From: Acaryochloris sp. CCMEE 5410
GTDB taxonomy: Bacteria; Cyanobacteriota; Cyanobacteriia; Thermosynechococcales; Thermosynechococcaceae
NCBI RefSeq assembly: GCF_000238775.2
Contig: NZ_AFEJ02000001.1
Span: 4,030,001-4,094,000 of the forward strand
DNA length: 64,000 nucleotides
Direction: 5' to 3'
Numbering within the stretch: position 1 is the stretch's first letter; each line of letters starts with the position of its first letter. Below the pieces are notes generated by a model. The model saw only the letters and a list, made by a program, of their open reading frames with translations. It did no database searches and was not told the DNA's origin. The translations under genes were made by a program, and so were the position numbers. Shown here piece by piece: positions 26,700-35,067 of the stretch.

Positions 26700-27461
26700 A
26701 TGGATCAGTATTCTGACGAAACACGATTGTTGTGGAATCGCGTCGCGGATGACTGGGATAGACAAGTTGGTGATGATGGGGATAGCAATCGTATCCTCAA
26801 TTCCGACCCCGTTCTCTGGCAGTTTGTAGGGGATGTGGCTGGTATCACTATTCTCGATGCAGGTTGTGGCACGGGGTATCTCTCACGCCAACTACACGAA
26901 AGAGGGGCTCACGTTCTTGGTATCGATTTTTCTGACGAGATGATCCGGATCGCCCGCTCGAAAGCAGCTCATATTGACTTCCGCATTGACTCTATTTCAG
27001 AATTGCATACGGTGACGGATGGATCGATTGATATTGTCATTTCGAACTACGTCTTGATGGATACCCCGGATCTGACTGAAACTGTGCAAGCTTTCTTTCG
27101 AGTACTGAAACCTGGAGGATATGGGGTAGTCGTTTTCTCCCATCCCTGTTTTCCTCAGGAGTACGCCATAGGGACAGATAGTGACGTTGCTGTTACCTAC
27201 CAGTGGAATTTTCCGTATTTCCAACAACAAAAATGTATTGGACCGCCATGGGGGCACTTTACATCGGAATTTATCTGGTTTCATCGACCCCTATCCGATT
27301 ACTGGAAAGCATTCCGTGAAGCAGGGTTTGAGGTCGTTGATTTCGAAGAGCCCAGGTTATCAGAGGAGCGATACCATCTCGCTAAAAATGAGCGGCAACT
27401 GAATAACGGTAAGAACCGGCCTTATTCAGTTGCGTTCAAACTGCAGAAGAGAGAGCAGTAG
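26700..27461 (+). CDS. SAM-dependent methyltransferase (Methyltransf_11 type)
   Basis: A 253-residue soluble methyltransferase. Motif I is ILDAGCGTGYLSRQL, the acidic end of strand 2 is VLGIDFSDEMI, and motif post-I to IV runs through DIVISNYVLMD and FRVLKPGGYGVVVFSHP. Substrate cannot be told from the sequence; relatives act on small molecules. No obvious Shine-Dalgarno sequence precedes ATG 26700. Confidence 0.85.
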   Translation: MDQYSDETRLLWNRVADDWDRQVGDDGDSNRILNSDPVLWQFVGDVAGITILDAGCGTGYLSRQLHERGAHVLGIDFSDEMIRIARSKAAHIDFRIDSISELHTVTDGSIDIVISNYVLMDTPDLTETVQAFFRVLKPGGYGVVVFSHPCFPQEYAIGTDSDVAVTYQWNFPYFQQQKCIGPPWGHFTSEFIWFHRPLSDYWKAFREAGFEVVDFEEPRLSEERYHLAKNERQLNNGKNRPYSVAFKLQKREQ

Positions 27462-27570
27462 AACTTGTTACTGCAGAGGACACCACATCAGGATGTCCAC
27501 TGAGTCTGAGCTTTCTAGATGGGATCACTAAACGAGAGCAATCACTCTATCCACTGCTGACAGTTACTGC

Positions 27571-27608
27571 TCAGGCTTTAAATTATTATGTTTAGAACTA
27601 AAGCCTGA
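27571..27608. other. Hairpin between methyltransferase and small membrane gene
   Basis: TCAGGCTTTA (27571-27580) pairs perfectly with TAAAGCCTGA (27599-27608) around an 18-base loop. It lies between two converging genes and could end both transcripts, although neither side has a clear T-run. Confidence 0.4.
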
Positions 27609-27620
27609 TTGCAGCCCTAA

Positions 27621-27743
27621 TCACTGATCAAACTGCCGATCAAAATACTCTAATAAGAACAACGTAGAATAGGTGGCTAATGCCAAAGGCGCTAAAACGA
27701 TTGAAAAACGGGGATCTAATAGTAAGTCAACAAAAATATGCAT
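27621..27743 (-). CDS. Small single-helix membrane peptide (40 residues)
   Basis: A 40-codon frame begins ATG 27743 (MHIFVDLLLDPRFSIVL) and ends TGA at 27621. AGGAG lies eight bases before the ATG. The middle is one hydrophobic span (IVLAPLALATYSTLFLL) and the end is charged (EYFDRQFDQ), the plan of small photosystem or respiratory subunits. I cannot match it to a known one. It lies 119 bases downstream of the TPR-like gene on the same strand and may share its transcript. Real coding is supported by the ribosome binding site and the clean membrane-peptide design. Confidence 0.6.
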   Translation of the reverse strand: MHIFVDLLLDPRFSIVLAPLALATYSTLFLLEYFDRQFDQ

Positions 27744-27862
27744 GGGATTTACTCCTGTTTATTGAGTTAACCCACTTGAGCCTTTTTTGGAAAAGAGAAA
27801 TAAAATCTTAGTCAGTCATCAAGACGCCATAAAACAGTGAAAAACCATCAGAGGATTAAACT

Positions 27863-28351
27863 TTAAGCACTTAATGATTTAGGTTGCAACTGACTGAAAA
27901 ACTGTTGGGCCTGTTCCGTAGCTTGTTTAACAACAGCCTGAGCTTTGTCAGATTGTCCTAACTGTTGATAAAACTCATAGGCTTTTAGGCTGACCATTTT
28001 TAAAGCTTTCGCCGCCTCAAAACGCAGACACTGCGAGTATTGTGTAGAACACATTGAGTCAATCACTTGATCTAGTGCTTGCTGCATGGTCGTCTCTGCC
28101 GCCGGGAACTCATCAGATTTCAGCAAATTGTCAGCTAAATTATGACAAGCAATAACATAGGCATGAATCGCCTCAGGGTGACGACGTTCTTGTTTCGCCG
28201 TCATCAACATTAGTTCTGCCAGGGAAATCGCTTTCCGATAAGCTTGCTGAGCATCTGCATACATGCCTGCCTGAAAACTTTGATTTCCTGCTTTGCTATG
28301 TAACTGCCAGCCCAGTTCATAGGATGAATAGGTCTGAGGGTCGTAGGTCAT
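27863..28351 (-). CDS. TPR-like helical protein of unknown function
   Basis: A 162-residue all-helical protein with a pattern like tetratricopeptide repeats (GNQSFQAGMYADAQQAYRKA; YVIACHNLADNLLKSDEFPA), so it probably mediates protein contacts. No signal peptide or membrane segment is seen. A Fur-type box lies 260 bases upstream (28611-28629), and a second AT-rich Fur-like patch (GAATAATTATTAATTGAG, 28406-28423) is only about 55 bases before the start. Iron control is therefore likely (inference). Confidence 0.7.
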   Translation of the reverse strand: MTYDPQTYSSYELGWQLHSKAGNQSFQAGMYADAQQAYRKAISLAELMLMTAKQERRHPEAIHAYVIACHNLADNLLKSDEFPAAETTMQQALDQVIDSMCSTQYSQCLRFEAAKALKMVSLKAYEFYQQLGQSDKAQAVVKQATEQAQQFFSQLQPKSLSA

Positions 28352-28748
28352 TGTTTCAAAGAATGGTCTTGAGCTGTAATTAGTTAGTTGTCCATTATTT
28401 ATCAGGAATAATTATTAATTGAGTATTCATTCGATAGATTTTGAAGCTAACTGTGATTGGTGATGTCCGTCTACAAGTCAGCGGTGAAGTAGCATCTTTC
28501 AGTTTATAGATAGAAAAATCTAGCCTGATCGTTTTGTATAAAGCGTTTGATATAGAACACGATGGATTTTTTGATGTACTTGAAATTCACTCAAGTTGTA
28601 TTGTTGCATAATTGAAAATTATTCTCAATAATTTTTGTGATGGCATTTACGAAATCTCTGTCAGCCTTTTTAAGATTATGTTGCTTGACATCGGCTCAAC
28701 AGGCTGTTTGAGAGGTCTAGGTTCGTAGGTTTAGTCCCTTGAAGACAG
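28352..28748. other. Gene-free regulatory gap
   Basis: About 400 bases hold the Fur-type box 28611-28629, the Fur-like patch near 28406 and a small hairpin (ACTTGA/TCAAGT) near 28577-28595. I see no convincing gene. A Fur-controlled small RNA could lie here but nothing in the sequence proves it. Confidence 0.35.
28611..28629 (-). promoter_or_regulatory. Candidate Fur-type box
   Basis: ATTGAAAATTATTCTCAAT keeps both outer halves of the recurring 19-base box. The nearest gene that could use it is the TPR-like gene, 260 bases away on the minus strand. Confidence 0.5.
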
Positions 28749-30002
28749 CTATACCGATCTCAAGAGGCGATTCCCATAGCCACCGATGGCAATGAGCATT
28801 CCGCAGAGAGCAAAGATGGAAACCTGCAATGCCATCCCTGCTCCCAATCCTGTGCCAAACATAGATCCAAAGAGACTTACTAATGCTCCATCGGGCTGCA
28901 TGGCTGGCTCAAAGAAATGATCGGCTAACGGACCTGCGATCGCATATCCGATTGGACTACTCAACTGGGTCAGCAAAAATTGCGTTGCAAACACTCGCCC
29001 TTGCACTTCCGGCTCCACCTTCGACATCCAAATTGCTTGGCTAGCACTCTCTGGAAATGGCGAACAGAATCCACAAACTAGCGCTGTGCCAATCTTAGTC
29101 ACCGTTTGCTGTGCAAGAGCCAACACAATAATGCCGAACTTCCACAGGGCACTGGCAATCAGAACGCCGTGAATACGCCGTTTTGGTCCGCCGCTAACAC
29201 TAATGGTGAGTCCGCCCAGCAAACCGCCCATGCCAAAGAAAGCCAGAAGCGTTCCCCAAATTAGCGGGTTATTATTGCTCCGAGCTAAAACCATCGCGGG
29301 CAGAATGGCGAATATCGTACTGCCAATTAGGCTATTGATGATCCAAAAACCCAGTAGAGCCATCAGGCTAGGCCGAACCCAGAGATACTGTAGACCAAAG
29401 GCTAAGGAAGACCAAGACGTTTTTGGTTTAGTCGGCTGTTCTGATGGCTGAGGGATTTTGACCAAAACTAGACTGGTGATCGCCATGCCAAAGGTGACAA
29501 TATCGATGCTGAGAACCCCCGTTAACCCAGTGGTAGCATAGAGAGCACCCGCTAAAGCCGGAGCCAAAACATAACTCCCTGACATTTGGACAGAGCCTAG
29601 GGCAGTAGCACGGGCATAATTTTTTTCGGTCACGATTAAGGACAGAGAAGCCGAATAGGCTAGCCCTTGGATATAGCCGAATAAGCCGTTAATGGCCCCA
29701 GAAATATAGAGATGCCACACCTGCAATTGATCCATGAGAAACAGCATCAGCAGGGCGATAGTAGACAGTCCGGCGACGAGATCGCCTAACAGCATTAAGA
29801 ACTTACGAGAGTAGCGATCTACCCAGATTCCGGCAAAAGGGGAAACCAAAAGTTTGGGAATCTGAGTGCACACCATAATCAAAGACAAAGGGGTCGCTTG
29901 TCCGGTGATTTCCCAGGCCCACAAAGTGATGGCAAAGTTGGTTAGTTCTGAACCCAGGAGTGATACAAACTGTCCAAGCCAGATGATCAGAAAGGTGCGC
30001 AT
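28749..30002 (-). CDS. MFS transporter, possible siderophore exporter (MFS_3/EntS-like)
   Basis: A 417-residue, 12-helix major facilitator of the MFS_3 type. The loop between helices 2 and 3 carries GIWVDRYSRKFLM, the MFS signature. EntS-type members export siderophores, and the gene closes a cluster of receptor and binding proteins, so export of a siderophore is the best guess; no siderophore synthesis genes are in the window. I start at ATG 30002; ATG 30014 adds four residues. About 230 bases separate it from the upstream binding-protein gene. Confidence 0.85.
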   Translation of the reverse strand: MRTFLIIWLGQFVSLLGSELTNFAITLWAWEITGQATPLSLIMVCTQIPKLLVSPFAGIWVDRYSRKFLMLLGDLVAGLSTIALLMLFLMDQLQVWHLYISGAINGLFGYIQGLAYSASLSLIVTEKNYARATALGSVQMSGSYVLAPALAGALYATTGLTGVLSIDIVTFGMAITSLVLVKIPQPSEQPTKPKTSWSSLAFGLQYLWVRPSLMALLGFWIINSLIGSTIFAILPAMVLARSNNNPLIWGTLLAFFGMGGLLGGLTISVSGGPKRRIHGVLIASALWKFGIIVLALAQQTVTKIGTALVCGFCSPFPESASQAIWMSKVEPEVQGRVFATQFLLTQLSSPIGYAIAGPLADHFFEPAMQPDGALVSLFGSMFGTGLGAGMALQVSIFALCGMLIAIGGYGNRLLRSV

Positions 30003-30231
30003 AGGTCCTGGCATTCAGAAAATGGAACGACGAATAGATCAGAATTTCAATCGGATTAAACTGCAGGGAGGTGATAGAGATATCGAGGCGAACTGATCAG
30101 CCAGACGCCATCAGGTGGAGTCAGAATTGAGGTTAAAGGTCTCAAAAAGACTCTAAAAGTATTGGTAGTTGTTGTTTAAGCGTTGAAAGCTGTCGGACAT
30201 GAATGAGTCGTTGATATCCTCCAGTTCAACT

Positions 30232-31293
30232 TCAAGACCTGAATCGAGCGGGGATATAGCTGGTTTTGATTTGTGAGGGTGATAGCTGTTGGTAGAGATC
30301 CTTGAGAAAAATTTCAGTGCCAATAGGCCCCAAGAGGGCATGGCATAGGTATACAGGGATGAAATAGACCTTACCTGCTTTGCTGGGTGGTAGTGATTGT
30401 GCGATCGCATTCTCGCTCCACTCGGTTTTGATGGCTTTGACCTGCTGTTTTTCTGGGTTAGGCGTTTTAGCAATATTTTGGCTAGAGAAGCCTTCGATCA
30501 ATATCCAGTCCATATCCAGATTGGTCAACGATTCCAAAGAAATCACATGACTCGGTTCCTGGGATTGGCTCAAAGCAGCCGGGACTACTACCTCAAAACC
30601 AACGTCTTCAAGCAAGGCCCCACAGGCACTATTCGCGGTTTCTAGGCGCACGCCCTGACTCAGTTGCTCAGACAATAGCAGCAAGACTTTGGGATCTTTA
30701 GCCACAATAGGCTGTAACTCTTGCTTGAGTTTGGCAACCTGTTGCTGAGACTCCGCTACCACTGCGGTGGCTTTTTCAGATTTCTGGAGGGCTTGGCCGA
30801 GAGCTTTCAAATCGGTCTGCCACGCAGACCCTGCACCACTGTAGTCAAACAGTAAGGTGGGTGCAATTTTAGACAGTAGTTCATACTCATCTTTATTCTT
30901 AATGCTGTCTGCCAAAATCAAATCCGGTTTCAATTTTGCGATCGCTTCTAGGGATGGGCTTTCGGCAGTCCCCACATTGTCTGGCTGTCCCGTCAGGTAC
31001 TTGCCCAAATAGGGAATTTGCTGATCGGGCTGATCAAATTGACGCTTAGGGAATGGAAAGTACTCGGCATGGGCAATTGGTTGTACCTCAAGGGCCAATA
31101 AGAGTTCCAATAAATTAGGACCAATGGTCACAACCTTTTGCGGTTGACCACAGATTTCTGTTTCACCCAGGTCATGGGCAATGGTCCGACAGTCAGTATC
31201 CGTTGAGGTGGGAGGAGATGGACGGGTACAGGCTTCGCCCGCTATCGCAAGGGCCATCAGTAGGACCATCATTTTCAATTTCAGTTGTGCCAT
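30232..31293 (-). CDS. Iron-siderophore ABC substrate-binding lipoprotein, tandem copy B
   Basis: A 353-residue FecB/FhuD-type binding protein. A short hydrophobic leader ends in AGEAC, an atypical lipobox. Family segments include ICGQPQKVVTIGPNLLELLL and LEAIAKLKPDLILADSI. It is clearly a duplicate of the upstream neighbour: the segments QIPYLG, LTGQ and SPSLEAI occur in the same order in both. The last residues (after FLKDLYQQL) are longer than in the paralog. It has no permease or ATPase alongside, so it probably docks to one of the two ABC systems elsewhere in the window. Confidence 0.9.
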   Translation of the reverse strand: MAQLKLKMMVLLMALAIAGEACTRPSPPTSTDTDCRTIAHDLGETEICGQPQKVVTIGPNLLELLLALEVQPIAHAEYFPFPKRQFDQPDQQIPYLGKYLTGQPDNVGTAESPSLEAIAKLKPDLILADSIKNKDEYELLSKIAPTLLFDYSGAGSAWQTDLKALGQALQKSEKATAVVAESQQQVAKLKQELQPIVAKDPKVLLLLSEQLSQGVRLETANSACGALLEDVGFEVVVPAALSQSQEPSHVISLESLTNLDMDWILIEGFSSQNIAKTPNPEKQQVKAIKTEWSENAIAQSLPPSKAGKVYFIPVYLCHALLGPIGTEIFLKDLYQQLSPSQIKTSYIPARFRS

Positions 31294-31325
31294 ACGCTAG
31301 CGTTCCTACAGGGGAGGGGTGGGGC

Positions 31326-32369
31326 TTATGGAGTTGGATCGGACACTGAAGGCAGTAAATCAGCTTGAAATTGTTCGAGCAACAGCTCGGTGCCGATGGG
31401 ACCTGGTAGGGCGCGACAGACATAGGCACTGTGAAAGTACACTTGGTTCGATTTGCTTGCGGGTAACGATTGTGCGATCTCATTTTCCTGCCACTGTTGC
31501 CGAACGGCTGAGATCTGCTGCTTTTCTAGATCAGGCCCTGCATCACTAAAATCGGTATTCCAGGCTAGGAACAAGATCCAGTCAGACTTTAACTTTGGCA
31601 ATAGCTCTAGGGAAATATTGTTGCGTCCTGGCCCCTCAGTACCGATATTTTTAGGCGCTAGCAACTTAAACCCCAGATTCTCTAGTAGTCCACCACAGCG
31701 ACTGCCGCTGTTTTCAACTGCGAGTCCCTGTTCAAGTTGCTCAGATGCCAGCAACAAGACTTGTGGATATTTCTGGACAGTAGGTTGAAGTTTTTTGCGG
31801 GCCTCGGCTACCAATTGATTATGGGTAGCAATTACCTGCTCTGCCTTTTCAGAACGGTTTAATACCTTAGCCAGCAAGCGAAGCTGTGTCTGCCATCCCT
31901 TTTTGGCTCCATAGGAAAACAGCAATGTAGGAGCAGCTTGAGATAACAGTGAGTACTGCCCCTGATTCGCTAGAGTACTCCCGACAATTAGGTCCGGCTT
32001 GAGTTTCAAAATGGCTTCCAAGGAAGGACTATTCCAAGTGCCTACTTTTGTGACCTGGCCCGTTAGCCGTTCCCCCAGGTAAGGAATTTGGGATTGTGGT
32101 TGGTCAAAGTCTGTAAACGGCAGGGCATAGTAATCTGCATAGCCCACAGGTTGTATATCCAAAGCCAATAGCAACTCTAAAACGTTGGGGCCAATGGCAA
32201 CAATGGTTTGGGGTTGCCTGCAAATCTCAGTTTCACCTCCATCATGCTTAATGCGTTCACAACCACTTGTTGGCGTGGATGCATCAGGCCGGTTACCCGT
32301 TGTGCCGCAGGCTAGAGTTAGAGCACCAACTAGTAGCCCAAGAGATAGAGCCTGGACAACGGTGACCAT
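31326..32369 (-). CDS. Iron-siderophore ABC substrate-binding lipoprotein, tandem copy A
   Basis: A 347-residue paralog of copy B with a lipobox TLAC after a hydrophobic leader. It has a KHDGGETEIC segment near the mature N-terminus, also found in copy B as AHDLGETEIC, and the late binding-protein segments LKSDWILFLAW and LPGPIGTELLLEQF. ATG 32369 shares its last base with the receptor stop, so receptor 2 and this protein are translationally coupled and very likely act on the same chelate. Confidence 0.91.
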   Translation of the reverse strand: MVTVVQALSLGLLVGALTLACGTTGNRPDASTPTSGCERIKHDGGETEICRQPQTIVAIGPNVLELLLALDIQPVGYADYYALPFTDFDQPQSQIPYLGERLTGQVTKVGTWNSPSLEAILKLKPDLIVGSTLANQGQYSLLSQAAPTLLFSYGAKKGWQTQLRLLAKVLNRSEKAEQVIATHNQLVAEARKKLQPTVQKYPQVLLLASEQLEQGLAVENSGSRCGGLLENLGFKLLAPKNIGTEGPGRNNISLELLPKLKSDWILFLAWNTDFSDAGPDLEKQQISAVRQQWQENEIAQSLPASKSNQVYFHSAYVCRALPGPIGTELLLEQFQADLLPSVSDPTP

Positions 32370-34957
32370 TACAACTCCACAGAGATAGAGCCTCGAATAG
32401 TGAACGGCTCACCTGGATAGATACCTCTGGCTCTCCCTCCATCCACAGAACGGATAAAATTAACATCGAATAGGTTGTCAATGTTGATTCTAAAATCCCA
32501 CTTGTCACGCCGATAGAAAATAGCAGCATTCGTCAAGAAATAGCTATCGGCCCTAAAGCTGTTCTCCAAATCGCCAGCCCGATCATCAACGAAATTAAAG
32601 CCCAATCCAAACCCCAATCCCTGAGCGTCCCCAGATTGGATTTCGTAGGATGTCCAGAGACTAGCGCTATGCTCAGGGACGCCGCTTAGGTCATTGCCGA
32701 TGGGGAAGGTATTATCTTGCGTTACTTTGGCATCAATATAGGCATAAGAAGCAATCACATTCCAGCCCGGCAAAATTTCACCGGAGATATCAAAATCAAT
32801 CCCCCGACTGTTTTGCTCACCTGTCGTGACAGAAGCAAAAGGGATGACCGGATCGGCGGTGGCGACGTTTGATTTAGTGATATCAAAAAAAGCAAGGGTG
32901 GCTGACAATCGGTCTTTGATCAACTCCGCCTTAATACCAACTTCAAACCCCTCTCCTCGCTCTGCATCAAGAATTTCTCCCGTATCATCCCTTTCAAAAG
33001 TGGGATTAAAAGATTTGGAATAGTTGGCATAGAGGGCCAGATAATCCGTCGGCTGAAAGACCAAGCCAACCCGAGGGCTAAACGCTTCGTCTACCTGGGT
33101 TTCTTCAATCCCTGTGACAATACTGATATTAGAGCGATCGACGATATCATAGCGGATACCTCCCACCAAGATCAGGTTATCCAGCAGGTAGATTTGATCT
33201 TGCAGGTAAACCCCCAACCGATTGACCGAATTGTCATTGCCAAAAGCAATCGGCACCGTATCAAACGGAGGTTTTGGATCGTATACGGGGTTAAAAATAT
33301 CCAGAAAGCTGAGAAACTCAGGGGTTGGCGAAAACCGTGTTGCCCCATTGTTGTCTGCACGGGATAAATCGACCCCAGCGACGACATTGTGCCTAATCGA
33401 GCCTGTTTCAAATTCGCCTTGAAGACTGGTATTGAGATTGAAAAAGGTATTCTCGTTAAACTGAGCCGCAAAAACCCGCGTCAACGTTCCAGTTGGTTCG
33501 TCTAGGCTAAAAGGCAACGCTAGAACACCATAGTCATATTTGTCGTAGATATAGCTAAACTCGTTGCGGAGTTTCCATTTGTCATTAAACCGATGCTCTA
33601 GGTTGTACCCCACCTTCAAAAAGGTTTTATCCACCGTATCATCAGGATTATTGGTCACCTGTGATAGCGGGATATTAGCAATACCATCACCAAAGGCCAG
33701 GGTCCCAAAGTCGGCAGGATTATCCTCCTTGATGTATTCCAGGCTAAAGGTTACGTCCGTTTGATCACTGATATTCCAGGTTAAAGAGGGACCGACGAAA
33801 AAACGATCAAAACTGCTTGTATAGTCTCGAAAACTATCTTCGCGACGATAAAGGGCATTGAGACGGTACAGCAAGTTGCCGTCTTTATCCAAGGGACCGG
33901 ATAGATCAACACTTGGACTGACAAAACCTCGGTTCCCCCCTTGAATTTGCAGCTTATAGAACGGTTCCGATAAGGGTTTCTTGCGGATCAAATTAATCAG
34001 TCCACCGGGTTCTGACTGCCCAAACAAAATCGAGGCAGGTCCTTTCAAGACTTCTACCCGTTCTAAATTAGCCACTTCTGGCTCTACGGAGTCACCTCCA
34101 AATAGACGAAACCCATTTTGCAAAACAGGCACATTATCAAAGCCGCGAATAGAAAAATTGAGTCCTCGACTATCTTGATTGCCTAAAAAGGTGACGCCGC
34201 CCACATTCTCCACCACCTCTTCTACGCCAATAGCCTGCTGATCTTCAATGATCTGCTTGGGAATGACCTGAATGGATTGAGGAACATCCCGAATGGGTGA
34301 GTCGGTCCGCGTTCCCACGCTGGCAGTGGATGGAGCATAACCTTCTTCAGGATTGGCCGTCACTGTAATTTCCACTTCTTCATCTTCAGCCAGAGTGTCC
34401 GGGGTAGCAGCAATAGAAAAAGTGAGCCCTGAGTCTACATTGCTCACCGTCGCAGTGGGGGCAGCCTTAGCCCCTATGATTACGACTTTCACCTGATCAT
34501 CAGCCAGGTTCGTGACGCTAATTTGCGTGATCTCAGGCGTTGGGTTAGCTTGCTCAAAGCTGGGACCTTCTGGCAAGGCCAATACTGCATTGGGAATAAC
34601 AGAACTGAGACGATTTCCCTCGGTGGTGGGGGTGGGAATACTAAGCTGTCCTGTCTCAGATTCCAAAATAATATTGAGTCCTTCTGGGCTGGGTTCTACT
34701 CGCACAGCCGTAATCTCAACAATGGATGCCTCAATCTGGGCCTGCCATTCCTTGACACTAGTAGCGGGTTGGGAAGAAGGGGGTGTAGAGAGCTTCGCGA
34801 GATCAATATCTGGAATCTCAGGTACTCCGGCAGCTTGTTCAGCCCGAACGGGAATCGAAGCTAAAAGGCCCAAGGTAGCAATCACAGAAGGAAGGCCATA
34901 GGCAAGCAATTCAGGCAACATCGCCTTCTGAGTCAATCTTCGATACCGCTTAGACAT
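32369..34957 (-). CDS. TonB-dependent siderophore receptor with AMIN domain (receptor 2)
   Basis: An 862-residue outer membrane receptor of the FhuA/FpvA-like siderophore class. It has a signal peptide ending in VRAEQA, an AMIN domain (about residues 55-190), a TonB-box region (EVEITVTANPEEG), a plug with IRDVPQSIQVIPKQIIED and VLKGPASILFGQSEPGGLIN, and a barrel ending in FTIRGSISVEL. I start at ATG 34957; ATG 34972 adds five residues. Two direct repeats upstream (35024-35060) resemble AraC-type sites. It is followed by two binding proteins and the MFS exporter. Confidence 0.94.
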   Translation of the reverse strand: MSKRYRRLTQKAMLPELLAYGLPSVIATLGLLASIPVRAEQAAGVPEIPDIDLAKLSTPPSSQPATSVKEWQAQIEASIVEITAVRVEPSPEGLNIILESETGQLSIPTPTTEGNRLSSVIPNAVLALPEGPSFEQANPTPEITQISVTNLADDQVKVVIIGAKAAPTATVSNVDSGLTFSIAATPDTLAEDEEVEITVTANPEEGYAPSTASVGTRTDSPIRDVPQSIQVIPKQIIEDQQAIGVEEVVENVGGVTFLGNQDSRGLNFSIRGFDNVPVLQNGFRLFGGDSVEPEVANLERVEVLKGPASILFGQSEPGGLINLIRKKPLSEPFYKLQIQGGNRGFVSPSVDLSGPLDKDGNLLYRLNALYRREDSFRDYTSSFDRFFVGPSLTWNISDQTDVTFSLEYIKEDNPADFGTLAFGDGIANIPLSQVTNNPDDTVDKTFLKVGYNLEHRFNDKWKLRNEFSYIYDKYDYGVLALPFSLDEPTGTLTRVFAAQFNENTFFNLNTSLQGEFETGSIRHNVVAGVDLSRADNNGATRFSPTPEFLSFLDIFNPVYDPKPPFDTVPIAFGNDNSVNRLGVYLQDQIYLLDNLILVGGIRYDIVDRSNISIVTGIEETQVDEAFSPRVGLVFQPTDYLALYANYSKSFNPTFERDDTGEILDAERGEGFEVGIKAELIKDRLSATLAFFDITKSNVATADPVIPFASVTTGEQNSRGIDFDISGEILPGWNVIASYAYIDAKVTQDNTFPIGNDLSGVPEHSASLWTSYEIQSGDAQGLGFGLGFNFVDDRAGDLENSFRADSYFLTNAAIFYRRDKWDFRINIDNLFDVNFIRSVDGGRARGIYPGEPFTIRGSISVEL

Positions 34958-35023
34958 GATTGCTTCGCCCACAGAGTCGTTATTAACTAGAAATCATAGG
35001 GGAGCAATTTTCTCGCCGTCTTT

Positions 35024-35060
35024 GCGATCTGGACTTTTTTCTTCGCGATCTGGACTTTTT
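35024..35060 (-). promoter_or_regulatory. Candidate AraC/PchR-type operator before receptor 2
   Basis: Two exact copies of the 16-mer GCGATCTGGACTTTTT begin at 35024 and 35045, 21 bases apart (two helix turns), and a partial third GGACTTTT follows at 35062. They lie about 70-105 bases before the receptor start and directly after the AraC gene's stop. The GGACTTTTT core also repeats before receptor 1. Confidence 0.6.
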
Positions 35061-35067
35061 TGGACTT

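Noticed and set aside
26442-26765. 107-codon minus-strand frame between the two methyltransferases
   Set aside because: Mostly antisense to the first methyltransferase and overlapping the second; no features.
27810-27835. Third copy of the 99-base repeat
   Set aside because: Only a 13-base match to TTTATGGCGTCTT is shared, too short to claim.
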